A stretch of 64,000 nucleotides of DNA from Prochloron sp965198675. Lineage in GTDB: Bacteria > Cyanobacteriota > Cyanobacteriia > Cyanobacteriales > Prochloraceae. The notes beneath the pieces are model-generated. The model searched no databases and was not told the DNA's origin. It saw only the letters and a program-made list of their open reading frames with translations. A program made the position numbers and the translations under genes. Position 1 is the stretch's first letter, and each line of letters starts with the position of its first letter. Shown piece by piece: positions 1 through 7,488 of this stretch. The stretch lies in assembly GCA_965198675.1 (NCBI GenBank), contig OZ240666.1:3968001-4032000 (forward strand), read 5' to 3'.

Positions 1-820
1 GGATACTTTGAAACCGGACCACTAAACCCATACCCTCTCCTAAAGATAATTTCTGCACCAACCCAGGAGAGAGAATGTCCCCAGCAGTGGGAGTTAAACC
101 AGAAGTGACGAGAGTGTGTCGAAGAGAGGCTATTTTTTCCTTATCTCCCGTTAAAACAACAGTTCTGGAAGCGGTGGGGAGGGGATAAAGGCGAAAAGTT
201 ACTTGGGTTATGATTCCCAGAGTGCCATAGGAACCAGTAAACAACTTCATTAAATCGTAGCCAGCTACGTTTTTCACTACTCGTCCCCCAGCTTTAGCTA
301 TTTTACCGTCAGCCCGAACAAAAGACAGCCCTAAAACCAGGTCTCGAACCCCATCATAGCCAACCCGCCAACTACCAGTATCCCCTGTGGCTACTATACC
401 CCCGATAGTAGCAGATTCGGGATAGGCTGGATCCAGGGGGAGAAATTGACCATACTGGGATAGGGTCTGCTGGAGGTCTGCTAATTTCACTCCTCCTTCC
501 ACCGTCACCGTCAAGTCATCAACAGCGTGTTCTACAACCCGGTTCAGTTTTGCAGTACTCACTAGGAGGTGGATTTGATTTTCAATTATACCCCCCCAAC
601 TGAGCTTGCTGCCCCTACCACAAGGAAGAACCTTCCAACCATGGTTTGCTGCTGCTTCCATAACGGTACCCAGGGCTGCTGCGTCCGGGGGATACACTAA
701 ATAAGCAGGGGGAGTAGGAGCAATAATTGTCCGATTAATCTGTTTTTGCCATTCAGTTTCCAGACTTTCCCAGTTTACCAGTTGGCAGTCGGGGGGCAGG
801 AGATGTTCTAGTTCACTCAT
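1..820 (-). CDS. glcE: Glycolate oxidase FAD-binding subunit GlcE-like, C-terminus cut by window edge
   Basis: An open frame reads from an ATG at 820 to the left edge without a stop, so about 273 residues of the N-terminal part are visible. It carries the FAD-PCMH signature of the GlcD/GlcE/VAO family: PCGRGSKLSWGG near residue 65, DLTVTVEGGVKLADLQ near 102, and LDPAYPESATIGGIVATGDTGSWR followed by VRDLVLGLSFVRADG and GGRVVKNVAGYDLMKLFTGSYGTLGIIT. These segments bind FAD. In the family the subunit acts with GlcD and GlcF to oxidise glycolate to glyoxylate in photorespiration. The length and motif order fit GlcE better than GlcD. No partner gene is visible because the gene runs out of the window downstream. 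Identification as GlcE rather than another FAD oxidase is an inference from memory of the family. Confidence 0.85.
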   Translation of the reverse strand, partial: MSELEHLLPPDCQLVNWESLETEWQKQINRTIIAPTPPAYLVYPPDAAALGTVMEAAANHGWKVLPCGRGSKLSWGGIIENQIHLLVSTAKLNRVVEHAVDDLTVTVEGGVKLADLQQTLSQYGQFLPLDPAYPESATIGGIVATGDTGSWRVGYDGVRDLVLGLSFVRADGKIAKAGGRVVKNVAGYDLMKLFTGSYGTLGIITQVTFRLYPLPTASRTVVLTGDKEKIASLRHTLVTSGLTPTAGDILSPGLVQKLSLGEGMGLVVRFQSI

Positions 821-831
821 GAGGTTCCGGG

Positions 832-856
832 GGGTAGGGTGGGCATTGCCCACCAA
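832..856. repeat. GGTGGGCAATGCCCACC-family palindrome, one of at least eight
   Basis: GTAGGGTGGGCATTGCCCACC recurs near 2267, 6582, 11531, 13404, 13441, 18382, 18648 and 44698, on both strands and always outside genes or at their ends. It is a short dispersed palindromic unit of the STRR/REP kind, distinct from HIP1. Confidence 0.88.
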
Positions 857-936
857 GAGCAGTGGTAGAGCAATAATTGTTCAATCCTGCTATAATAATT
901 AAAAGTGGACTATCTTACTGTAGAGTATAACGCATC

Positions 937-1836
937 ATGGCTTTTGATAGCACCTGTAAATTCATTGCCGAAAACTTTTCCCGGGACATAGCTACCTGGT
1001 TACTGGGAAAACCCGTTACTTTAACTAAGATAGAACCCTCAGAGCTATCCGTAGAACCGATTCGAGCGGATTCCTTAATCCTCCTACAGTCCAAAAAAGA
1101 AATTTTGCACATAGAATTCCAGGTAGATCCAAAACCAGATGTTCCCTTTAGAGAAGCAGACTATCGCTTGCGAATTCATCGAATTTTACCGGATAAGTCA
1201 GTGCGACAGATAGTGGTTTATCTGAGAAAATCCAATTCACCCCTAGTGTATCAAGATAGGTTCGAGATAGATGGAATGTGCCATCGTTATGAAGTGATAA
1301 GATTGTGGGAGTGTGACGTGGAACAATTTCTTGATTTACCAGGTTTATTGCCTTTTGCGGTACTCAGTCGTACAGAAAATCCCAAGGAAACACTTGCTAC
1401 GGTTGCTCGCAAAATTGAGACTATATCTGAAGATAGAGAAAGAAGCAACATAACTTCCTCCACAGCTGTTTTGGCTGGTTTATTATATTCCAAGAACGTC
1501 ATTACCCAGATATTGAGGCAAGACATTATGAAAGAATCGAGCATGTATCAAGCGATTAAGGAAGAAGGTTTTCAACAGGGAATCGAGCGGGGAATCCAAC
1601 AAGGGATCCAACAGGGAATCCAACAGGGAATCGAGCGGGGAGTGTCCCGAGAGCGATCGCTCCTTCTAAGGCAGCTCAACCGTCGTCTTGGGGTAGTACC
1701 CCCAGAGTTAGTCTCCCAAGTCCAGACACTGTCTTTAGACAAACTGGAGGACTTGGGTGAAGCTTTGCTAGACTTTAGAGAGGAAGCTGATTTATACTCC
1801 TGGTTACAGTCTTTTGATCCGCGTCCAAAAAATTGA
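937..1836 (+). CDS. Rpn family PD-(D/E)XK nuclease/putative transposase with C-terminal DUF4351
   Basis: A 299-residue protein. The N-terminal half resembles the Rpn (recombination-promoting nuclease, formerly PDDEXK transposase) family common in cyanobacteria: PIRADSLILL, then ILHIEFQVDPKPD, which supplies the acidic residue and the E-x-Q of the PD-(D/E)XK core, then YRLRIHRILPDK. The C-terminal 55 residues (RERSLLLRQLNRRLG to LYSWLQ) match DUF4351. Between them lies a low-complexity tract of repeated GIQQ/GIERG units. A second protein of the same architecture lies at 17133-18092. The gene overlaps the 3' end of the antisense pentapeptide gene by 265 bases. Rpn proteins promote RecA-independent recombination in E. 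coli; the role here is unknown. Confidence 0.8.
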   Translation: MAFDSTCKFIAENFSRDIATWLLGKPVTLTKIEPSELSVEPIRADSLILLQSKKEILHIEFQVDPKPDVPFREADYRLRIHRILPDKSVRQIVVYLRKSNSPLVYQDRFEIDGMCHRYEVIRLWECDVEQFLDLPGLLPFAVLSRTENPKETLATVARKIETISEDRERSNITSSTAVLAGLLYSKNVITQILRQDIMKESSMYQAIKEEGFQQGIERGIQQGIQQGIQQGIERGVSRERSLLLRQLNRRLGVVPPELVSQVQTLSLDKLEDLGEALLDFREEADLYSWLQSFDPRPKN

Positions 1837-2189
1837 CTTAGTTTGTCTAGAATTGTTAGAAATGCAGCAGTAGGAGGTAGCACACCTCCTAATATCTTCA
1901 TAGCTTCCTCTGCTTTTTCCTTCTTCTCATTTTCATCACCAGTTTGGAATGCTTCTGCTAAATTACCTACCTTTTGTTGCGCGTAATTTTTGTCTTCCTC
2001 TTTTACACCGATAAAGTGGGCTAACCTTAGGTTAGCCCCAGTAAAATCGGCACTGCGGATATCACACTCCCTAAAATCAGCCTCCTCCAGGTGAGCATCC
2101 TTGAAAGACTGTTCACGAAGATTTAAGTGACGAAAATCCCGCGTTCCCCCTTCGTATCTCTGTAAAATTTCTCTAGCACTAGCTTTCAT
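1572..2189 (-). CDS. Pentapeptide-repeat protein, 3' end reads antisense through the Rpn gene
   Basis: The first 115 residues look genuine: LREQSFKDAHLEEADFRECDIRSADFTGANLRLAHF carries the A(D/N)LXX pattern of pentapeptide repeats, followed by an acidic helical stretch (DENEKKEKAEEAMKILGGV) and a hydrophobic segment. From about base 1840 downward the frame lies antisense to the Rpn/DUF4351 gene and encodes Ser/Arg-rich and IPCWIPC sequence, which is only the mirror of that gene's tandem repeat. The likeliest explanation is loss of the native stop codon, with the frame continuing by chance into the convergent neighbour. Function unknown; such repeats form a right-handed beta helix. Confidence 0.6.
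   Translation of the reverse strand: MKASAREILQRYEGGTRDFRHLNLREQSFKDAHLEEADFRECDIRSADFTGANLRLAHFIGVKEEDKNYAQQKVGNLAEAFQTGDENEKKEKAEEAMKILGGVLPPTAAFLTILDKLSQFFGRGSKDCNQEYKSASSLKSSKASPKSSSLSKDSVWTWETNSGGTTPRRRLSCLRRSDRSRDTPRSIPCWIPCWIPCWIPRSIPC
1573..1640 (+). repeat. Short in-frame tandem repeat in the Rpn/DUF4351 linker
   Basis: Near-identical 12-base units (CAACAGGGAATC and GAGCGGGGAATC types) repeat about five times and encode GIQQ and GIER peptides. They form a hydrophilic linker between nuclease and DUF4351 domains. Because the unit is a multiple of three, gain or loss of copies keeps the frame. The related gene at 17133 has an independent repeat at the same place. Confidence 0.85.
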
Positions 2190-2308
2190 CTTCTCCTTCC
2201 TCTACAACTGGCCTACAGTCTCTGCGCCCTCTGCGCCTCTGCGGTTTATTATATAGCGCTAGGGGATGGTGGGCAATGCCCACCCTAAGGTGTTGGCGCG
2301 AGACCTTG

Positions 2309-3133
2309 CTAAATGCTATCAGGATCAATGTTCAACTCCCGTAATTTTTCAGCCAATCGTTCAGCCCTTTGGCGTTCTTCCTCAGCCCGTTGGCGCTCAC
2401 GAGAAGCTCGTTCCCGTTCCTGTTCAGCCCGTTGGCGCTCTATTTCCGTATCTGTCAGAATCAAGTTATCTTCCCTGTCATACCACCGCAACCAAAGTCC
2501 TTCTATCTTTCGCAAACCTGTTTCATAGACACCTTCCCATAATCCTAATCCTAATTCCAGTTTTGGCATCCAGATTTTTGGCTCTGTTAAAGGTAACTCT
2601 TCATAGCGATGGTTATCATGAAAAAATGCTCGTAATGAACCTGTATCTCGATTAAACACCACGTAGTAAGGCACTTGCAAAATCTGCTCATACACTTCCC
2701 ATTTGGTAGGTGCTTTGTCTTCCTGGCGGGTAGTTCTCCCTAAATCTTCCCCTTCTGTTCCTGGGGATAGTAACTCCACAACCACCATGGGGGGCACTTT
2801 CTCTTGCCACATTACGTAACTTAATCGTAATTCGGCGCTGTCATAAAAGCTCCTATCCCCTACCACTCCAAACCAGTCAGGGCGCTTATACCATTGAGTA
2901 TGGGCTAAGTCATAATATAAGTTCAAATCACTACCACTAAAAACCTGTTCTGATAGGTAATGGGGTGGTTTGAAAGTACGGCGTAATAATTTCGGTTGAA
3001 AGTCATGAAATTCGTCAGGCAAACCAGGTTCCTCCGCGTCTTCGCTAGGTAAATCATACATTGTCGGCAGGAAGTTTGCATCAGTAAGGGATGAAGTTGG
3101 AACTTCTTTTGGCGATTGAATTGAAGTTTTCAT
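2309..3133 (-). CDS. Uma2 family (DUF820) putative endonuclease
   Basis: A 274-residue protein of a type extremely abundant in cyanobacteria. The Uma2 core is visible: LNLYYDLAHTQWYKRPDWFGVVG, then PPMVVVELLSPGTEGEDLG, which contains the acidic and E-L-L-S-P catalytic region of this PD-(D/E)XK fold, then KWEVYEQILQVPYYVVFNRDTG. The last 55 residues are a charged coiled coil built from RQRAEEE-type heptads, a common C-terminal extension of the family. The biological role of Uma2 proteins is unsettled; restriction-like nuclease activity is predicted from the fold. The gene sits alone, downstream on its strand of the membrane-anchored protein at 3189. Confidence 0.85.
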   Translation of the reverse strand: MKTSIQSPKEVPTSSLTDANFLPTMYDLPSEDAEEPGLPDEFHDFQPKLLRRTFKPPHYLSEQVFSGSDLNLYYDLAHTQWYKRPDWFGVVGDRSFYDSAELRLSYVMWQEKVPPMVVVELLSPGTEGEDLGRTTRQEDKAPTKWEVYEQILQVPYYVVFNRDTGSLRAFFHDNHRYEELPLTEPKIWMPKLELGLGLWEGVYETGLRKIEGLWLRWYDREDNLILTDTEIERQRAEQERERASRERQRAEEERQRAERLAEKLRELNIDPDSI

Positions 3134-3188
3134 AGTTTAGCAAGCCTAAATGATTTGTGCAAATATTCTGACATATGAGGGCGATTCC

Positions 3189-3890
3189 CTAATCTACTGA
3201 AATTTTCAGTGTAACCCCTTCACCTCCCAATTCTACCTCATGGATATTCAACTTATTCATTTCCAAGTCCAATCGTCGTCTAATTTTTTCCGGTGGCACC
3301 CCCAAAATATCAGCAATTTCCTGAATAGTGAGCTTCACATTCCCCAGTTTAATCTTCGTATTATTATCGAACTGCAACCGACCATTTTCCGCCCGCAGTT
3401 TACCTTCCACCCCTATATAAACGTCCCGTTCTTGAATCGCAGGAAAAGTAGCAAGAGCGCGCTGAATAAAATTCTTTTCATGAGTTTTCATCTTATCTAA
3501 ACTCAACTGAGAAGTATTCACGATCGCCCCAATTTCTATTTCATTGGCGTTAATTTTCGGTTTAACAATCCTCGCTGTCTCTAAAATTTCTGTACTGCTG
3601 GTCTTCTGGGCGATATTATTAATTAATAACTCGTTCAATTCTTGCTCTTGTAACTGCACTTCCACGGAGTCTTGCTGCACTTCTAATTGTTGTTCTACTT
3701 GATGCTGAATTTTAGCTGTAACCTCTTCTGTTTCAGCGTCTTTAAAATAAAGAACTCTCTTTTCCTGGTTGGGTTTATTGCCCCTATAGCCAGTGGGTAA
3801 AGCAGTCAACTGAGACGAGTAGTAGCCAACAGCAAAGCTCCCCACTCCTATTCCTGCAAAAAAAAGAATTCCAATTAGTTTTTTAACCAT
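3189..3890 (-). CDS. Membrane-anchored protein of unknown function
   Basis: A 233-residue protein I do not recognise with confidence. Residues 5-25 (LIGILFFAGIGVGSFAVGYYS) form one N-terminal membrane anchor, so the remainder probably lies outside the cytoplasmic membrane. A charged helical stretch rich in Gln and Glu (about residues 50-90) is followed by alternating beta-like segments (KINANEIEIGAIVNTSQL, ERDVYIGVEGKLRAENGRLQFDNNTKIKLGNVKLTI) and a final VELGGEGVTLKISVD. The order 'membrane anchor, ELNELL, beta-rich lipid-cup-like domain' recalls YpmS/LmeA-type proteins, but this is only a structural guess. It ends 56 bases before the Uma2 gene on the same strand. Confidence 0.55.
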   Translation of the reverse strand: MVKKLIGILFFAGIGVGSFAVGYYSSQLTALPTGYRGNKPNQEKRVLYFKDAETEEVTAKIQHQVEQQLEVQQDSVEVQLQEQELNELLINNIAQKTSSTEILETARIVKPKINANEIEIGAIVNTSQLSLDKMKTHEKNFIQRALATFPAIQERDVYIGVEGKLRAENGRLQFDNNTKIKLGNVKLTIQEIADILGVPPEKIRRRLDLEMNKLNIHEVELGGEGVTLKISVD

Positions 3891-4147
3891 GTTATAATCT
3901 AGTATATTGTTGTTCTTACTTTTATCTTATTATATTAACACACAATCTGGGTATTGTCTTGTACGCGCACAACCAGCTCCCCTACCTCCCTATATAGCAA
4001 CCGCCAAGGCGATCATCGACCCCCAAGTGAGTTGGAAGTTGGAGCTAGTTTGACCAGAAATGTTCTAACCCGCTTTCTGACTGCAATTTAATTTGCATGG
4101 TACGTGAATTACGAGTAACTGGTAACTGGTAACTGTCAAGGTACGTG

Positions 4148-5368
4148 CTATACCCCTTCCAAAAGCTTTTGGGCTGCTGCCAACATATCAGGGGCAATAT
4201 CCCCCAAATCTGTCCTATTTTGGAGATAGGTTTGGAGGGCAGTTAGAGGATCCACAGTCTGACCAACTCCTAACTCGGGTAAGCGAGGACGGGCTAACTG
4301 ACTGACTAACTCGGGATGAATAGTATAGGTATGAGCTTTTTTGAGAGCTGCCCTGAGGACTGCCCCCCTCACTAAGTCTAACTGCTCAGAACGAATTTTG
4401 TAAATTAACCGCACCACCGCCCCTGCAATGTTTTGCTTCTCAATAGCTGCCAGAATAGCTTTCTCTGGTTGCTCCTTTGTAGAAACGTCCACCTCAATAG
4501 TACAGAAAGGACGCACCTGTATTGGACAAAACTCCCAGGACACCTTCCCCTTAGTCAACTCCACCAGCACAAACCCCTTTTCTTCCTTCTCCTCGCTAAA
4601 ATCCACCCGTTCTATACTACCAGCGTAAACTACCGGGGGATTATTAGCTGGATTCAGGTTTTGGTGCTTGTGAACGTGACCCAAAGCTACATAATCAAAT
4701 TCCGGGCGCAGGAGAAAAGAAATGGGAATAGTAAAGCCCTTCCCCACCGCTAAAAAGCGCTCCGCACCCAGTTGAGCACGATCTGCCATGAGGTGACCCA
4801 GGAAAACTGTGGGAATGTTGGGGTCCAGACGGCGAATTTCTCCTGCCAAAATCGGTTCCAGCCGTTTGAGCAATAACTCATTCACCTCACCCAGAGACAA
4901 ACCTTCTGTTTGGGAACGAGTGAAGAGAGAAGAATGGTTCAACCAAGGGAGGGTCAAGACCTGTACTTCTCCATTGCTGGTAGAAATGGGGTGTACTTCC
5001 GGTTTGTCCCCCACAATAAATCCAGGTACTCCCAGGGTACGATAAATACAAAGACTGGCTCCCCCTTGCCCCTGAGAATGCTGGTCGTGGTTCCCAACCA
5101 GCAAAACAGCAGGAATATTAGCGTCGGCTAAGCGACGGAACTGGGCGGCAAAATGTTGGTGGACATAAGGAGGAGGAGTGCTGTCAGGAAAAGCGTCCCC
5201 CCCGAAGAGAACTAAGTCCACCGGGAGGGCGATCGCTCTGTCAATGCATTGCTGTAAACTACTGACAAAATCTTCCAGCCTAGTATTCCAACCCGTTTCC
5301 GGATTAATCCTACCATGGGAGAAACCACTGCCCAGGTGAATGTCTGAAAGGTGCAAAATCTTAATCAT
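4148..5368 (-). CDS. sbcD: SbcD-like DNA repair exonuclease (calcineurin-like metallophosphoesterase)
   Basis: All metal-binding blocks of the Mre11/SbcD family are present in order: LSDIHLG (residues 6-12), LFGGDAF (about 54), VGNHDQHS (about 92), FLGHLMADRAQLG and ALGHVHKHQ (about 230). The 406-residue length fits cyanobacterial SbcD. The family forms a nuclease with the SMC-like ATPase SbcC and processes hairpins and double-strand ends; sbcC is not in this window. The start ATG directly precedes IKILHLSDIHLG, as expected. The next gene upstream on the strand is the cysH-like gene, 20 bases away, so co-transcription is possible. Confidence 0.88.
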   Translation of the reverse strand: MIKILHLSDIHLGSGFSHGRINPETGWNTRLEDFVSSLQQCIDRAIALPVDLVLFGGDAFPDSTPPPYVHQHFAAQFRRLADANIPAVLLVGNHDQHSQGQGGASLCIYRTLGVPGFIVGDKPEVHPISTSNGEVQVLTLPWLNHSSLFTRSQTEGLSLGEVNELLLKRLEPILAGEIRRLDPNIPTVFLGHLMADRAQLGAERFLAVGKGFTIPISFLLRPEFDYVALGHVHKHQNLNPANNPPVVYAGSIERVDFSEEKEEKGFVLVELTKGKVSWEFCPIQVRPFCTIEVDVSTKEQPEKAILAAIEKQNIAGAVVRLIYKIRSEQLDLVRGAVLRAALKKAHTYTIHPELVSQLARPRLPELGVGQTVDPLTALQTYLQNRTDLGDIAPDMLAAAQKLLEGV

Positions 5369-5387
5369 TTCTCACAGCTAGCACCAA

Positions 5388-6110
5388 TTAGATGGAATAA
5401 ATGCCGCATTGCCCAGTTTTGAGCATACCCCACAATTGCCAATACTTATCCTTTTCTCCCACAGTAATTTTCAGAGTTAGGGGTTCATCCCCAATATTAC
5501 CGTAACCTTCGTCATGAAGGGAATTATAAATCAAATCGTACTCGTAAGCATAGGCCCAGCTTTCCGTTCGGGACCAAAAAGCGAGAGGATTAACTTGTAA
5601 GCGTCCTTGTCTGTCTCGTTCAAACACTGACGTCGTGGAGTTGGGAGTATTTCCAGTAATGGTCACCATAGCCTTCAGTTCTGTCAGTCCTCGTTGCAAA
5701 GGTCCGATTTTGGTGAGATAATGGAACTGTTGTCTGTCTCTTTCCCACAAAGCTGCACCATATTTTGCCTCAAAAGCTTTTCGAGAATTAAGACCGGATA
5801 TTTGATAACTTCTCAAGTCCAAATTATAGATTGCTTTTGCTCGTTCTACCAGTTCTAAAGTCTGGGGAAAATGGTGCAGCGTATCTACGAATATCACTGG
5901 TACTGGTGGATCTGGTTGGATCTCCCGGTAGAGGAGATCAGTTATCACTAAATCGTCGATGTTAAAAGTACTAGTTTGAACTAGTCCAGTAGTAAAATTA
6001 CTTACACACCAAGTCAGAATTTTTCTCTGATCGGCCTTCTCGAATTTACGATTGACGACATTTAAATCCAGGTTAGCAATCGATCTGGACGCCAGTGTGG
6101 AGTAGCGCAT
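5388..6110 (-). CDS. cysH: Phosphoadenylyl-sulfate reductase-like protein with altered active-site motifs
   Basis: A 240-residue protein clearly of the CysH family: PVIFVDTLHHFPQTLELVERAKAIYNLDL, KYGAALWERDRQQFHYLTKIGPLQRGL and WSRTESWAYAYEYDLIYNSLHDEGYGNIGDEPLT all match cyanobacterial CysH. Canonical CysH reduces PAPS to sulfite with a C-terminal ECGIH cysteine and a basic ITGRRRxQ segment that binds the sulfonucleotide. Here the first reads TITGNTPNSTTSV, so the arginines are gone, and the C-terminus reads QCGIYSI instead of ECGIH; the cysteine remains. The frame is intact. It may be an inactivated copy or a diverged paralogue with another substrate. This comparison is from memory of family sequences. 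Confidence 0.8.
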   Translation of the reverse strand: MRYSTLASRSIANLDLNVVNRKFEKADQRKILTWCVSNFTTGLVQTSTFNIDDLVITDLLYREIQPDPPVPVIFVDTLHHFPQTLELVERAKAIYNLDLRSYQISGLNSRKAFEAKYGAALWERDRQQFHYLTKIGPLQRGLTELKAMVTITGNTPNSTTSVFERDRQGRLQVNPLAFWSRTESWAYAYEYDLIYNSLHDEGYGNIGDEPLTLKITVGEKDKYWQLWGMLKTGQCGIYSI

Positions 6111-6229
6111 AATTGTCTGTCTCTACGCTGAATTATTGTTTCAACACCATCTATTATAAGATACCAGGGATCACACTGTCAAATCATCTTTTCTCGGTTT
6201 GTCATAAATCTTAATATTTTCTAGAGGTT

Positions 6230-6557
6230 CTAGTTTTCACTGTCTATAGAGGGCACGCAGCAGTTACGCAACTTTTTGCATCTGCTCCAATCTCAGGATC
6301 GGACGTCAGCACCAGCTACCGAGACGGATGAAAGTCCCTTGGTTTGTATTGATGGTCGGAAAGTCATCAAAACCCAAGAGCCATTGCCTCAAGTTGATTA
6401 GGTATCTTTGATTCGAGATCTTGAATGAATGATTTGATGTACCATGAAAGTGCTATTTGATAGTAATATTCTTGTAGCCGCAATGGTCGTTAATTTAGTG
6501 GGGGCCTCAAACCAGGGGATGATAGATACTTCACTGGTCAACTGTCATGGTACGTGA
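6230..6557 (+). pseudogene. Remnant of a VapBC-type toxin-antitoxin pair
   Basis: Two fragments lie in line. An open stretch ending at a TAG at 6399-6401 encodes LLQSQDRTSAPATETDESPLVCIDGRKVIKTQEPLPQVD without a usable start, like an antitoxin C-terminus. Forty-three bases later an ATG at 6444 opens MKVLFDSNILVAAMV, the typical first strand of a PIN-domain toxin with its first catalytic aspartate, but the frame degenerates after about 16 residues and stops at 6555. Nothing else of the PIN domain is visible. I infer a decayed module; the neighbouring sequence up to 6611 holds only a GGGCATTGCCC palindrome. Confidence 0.5.
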
Positions 6558-6611
6558 ATGGTACTGTACTGACATTAGTTTCAGTAGGGTGGGCATTGCC
6601 CACCAGCCCGG

Positions 6612-7084
6612 GTGTGTAAATCACTGGTACCAGAATTAACAAGCCAATTAGTCAACCAGAGATATAGTGCCATGTGCCCTTTGTCCAACAATCACAGAGA
6701 CATAGTCTCCCTATCAGACACTGAACAGAAGTGGTCTATCAGTGAAGCTAGTTACAACGAAGCGCCTTTGATTATTAGATACAATGAAACTGCCAAGAAA
6801 TGGTTTGCACATCCTGAGCTTTCGATAAAGCTTGGTTTCGCCATACCCCTTAATAATCCAAATGAGGGTAGCCTCCCAGACCCAAAGGAGAATTCACATG
6901 TCGTGAGGTAGCAACAAGTTCAACCAGCCTCCAAGCATTAGTCCTTACTACGGGTAAAATGAAGGAGTTTATATTCTACATTAACCCAAGGGCAGAAATT
7001 GCCAGGATACAGCAACAAGTGTCAACACAAAAGAACCTAAATGGGATTCGTATAAGCAATTCACGCCAGTCTAACCAGAGCTAG
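6612..7084 (+). pseudogene. DUF695-like protein interrupted by a frameshift
   Basis: A first frame (6612-6911) encodes CPLSNNHRDIVSL...IIRYNETAKKWFAHPELSIKLGFAIPLNNPNEGSLPDPKEN and then stops. From about 6890 a second frame continues with REVATSSTSLQALVLTTGKMKEFIFYINPRAEIARIQ to a TAG at 7082. The combination 'HPEL...KLGFAIPLN.P.EG.LP' followed by 'VLTTGKMKEFIFY' is the pattern of DUF695-type proteins, so one small indel around 6890-6905 splits the gene. The likely start is ATG at 6672. Function of the family is unknown. Confidence 0.5.
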
Positions 7085-7102
7085 TAGGATGGGCAATGAA
7101 AC

Positions 7103-7348
7103 TTATCCTAAAACCCCCTTCTTGGTATCTTTGTCCTTGGCATTGCCCACTAAATCATTGTTGGTGGACAAAGTTGGGAGGTTGGGAGCATAAAATTGGG
7201 TAAATTTATCTTGCTCACCCTGCGGTATCTGATCTAAGGATATTACAGTGGGAGATTTGCTCTGGTTAGAGGAGGGGAGAGCACGCTTATCATCAGTCAG
7301 AAAACAGCTAAAACGGTTTCTTGAAATAGAGGTTGATTTATCAGTCAT
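7103..7348 (-). CDS. Small hypothetical protein
   Basis: An 81-residue frame with polar, Ser/Thr/Lys-rich composition (MTDKSTSISRNRF to KDTKKGVLG). I recognise no family, membrane segment or motif. Its 3' end contains a degraded GGGCAATG repeat, which suggests that the end was altered by repeat sequence. It is divergent from the DUF58 gene, separated by 140 bases. It may not be a real gene. Confidence 0.25.
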   Translation of the reverse strand: MTDKSTSISRNRFSCFLTDDKRALPSSNQSKSPTVISLDQIPQGEQDKFTQFYAPNLPTLSTNNDLVGNAKDKDTKKGVLG

Positions 7349-7488
7349 TAGGGCAGGAGGAGTATTTGATTGGTCTTATATATAATTTCAAATGAGCCAA
7401 ACCGAAGGAAATTGATAAAATTGCCCCTGGTTAAAGCTCAATTATAACATAAGTTAGATTAAATATTTCTGAGTATTTATTGAGAGAG

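Noticed and set aside
2266..2655. Plus-strand frame of 129 codons in the Uma2 gene
   Set aside because: Antisense to the Uma2 coiled-coil tail and core; composition follows from the true gene.
3900..4147. Gene between the membrane-anchored protein and sbcD
   Set aside because: Only short frames without start context; nothing recognisable in either strand.
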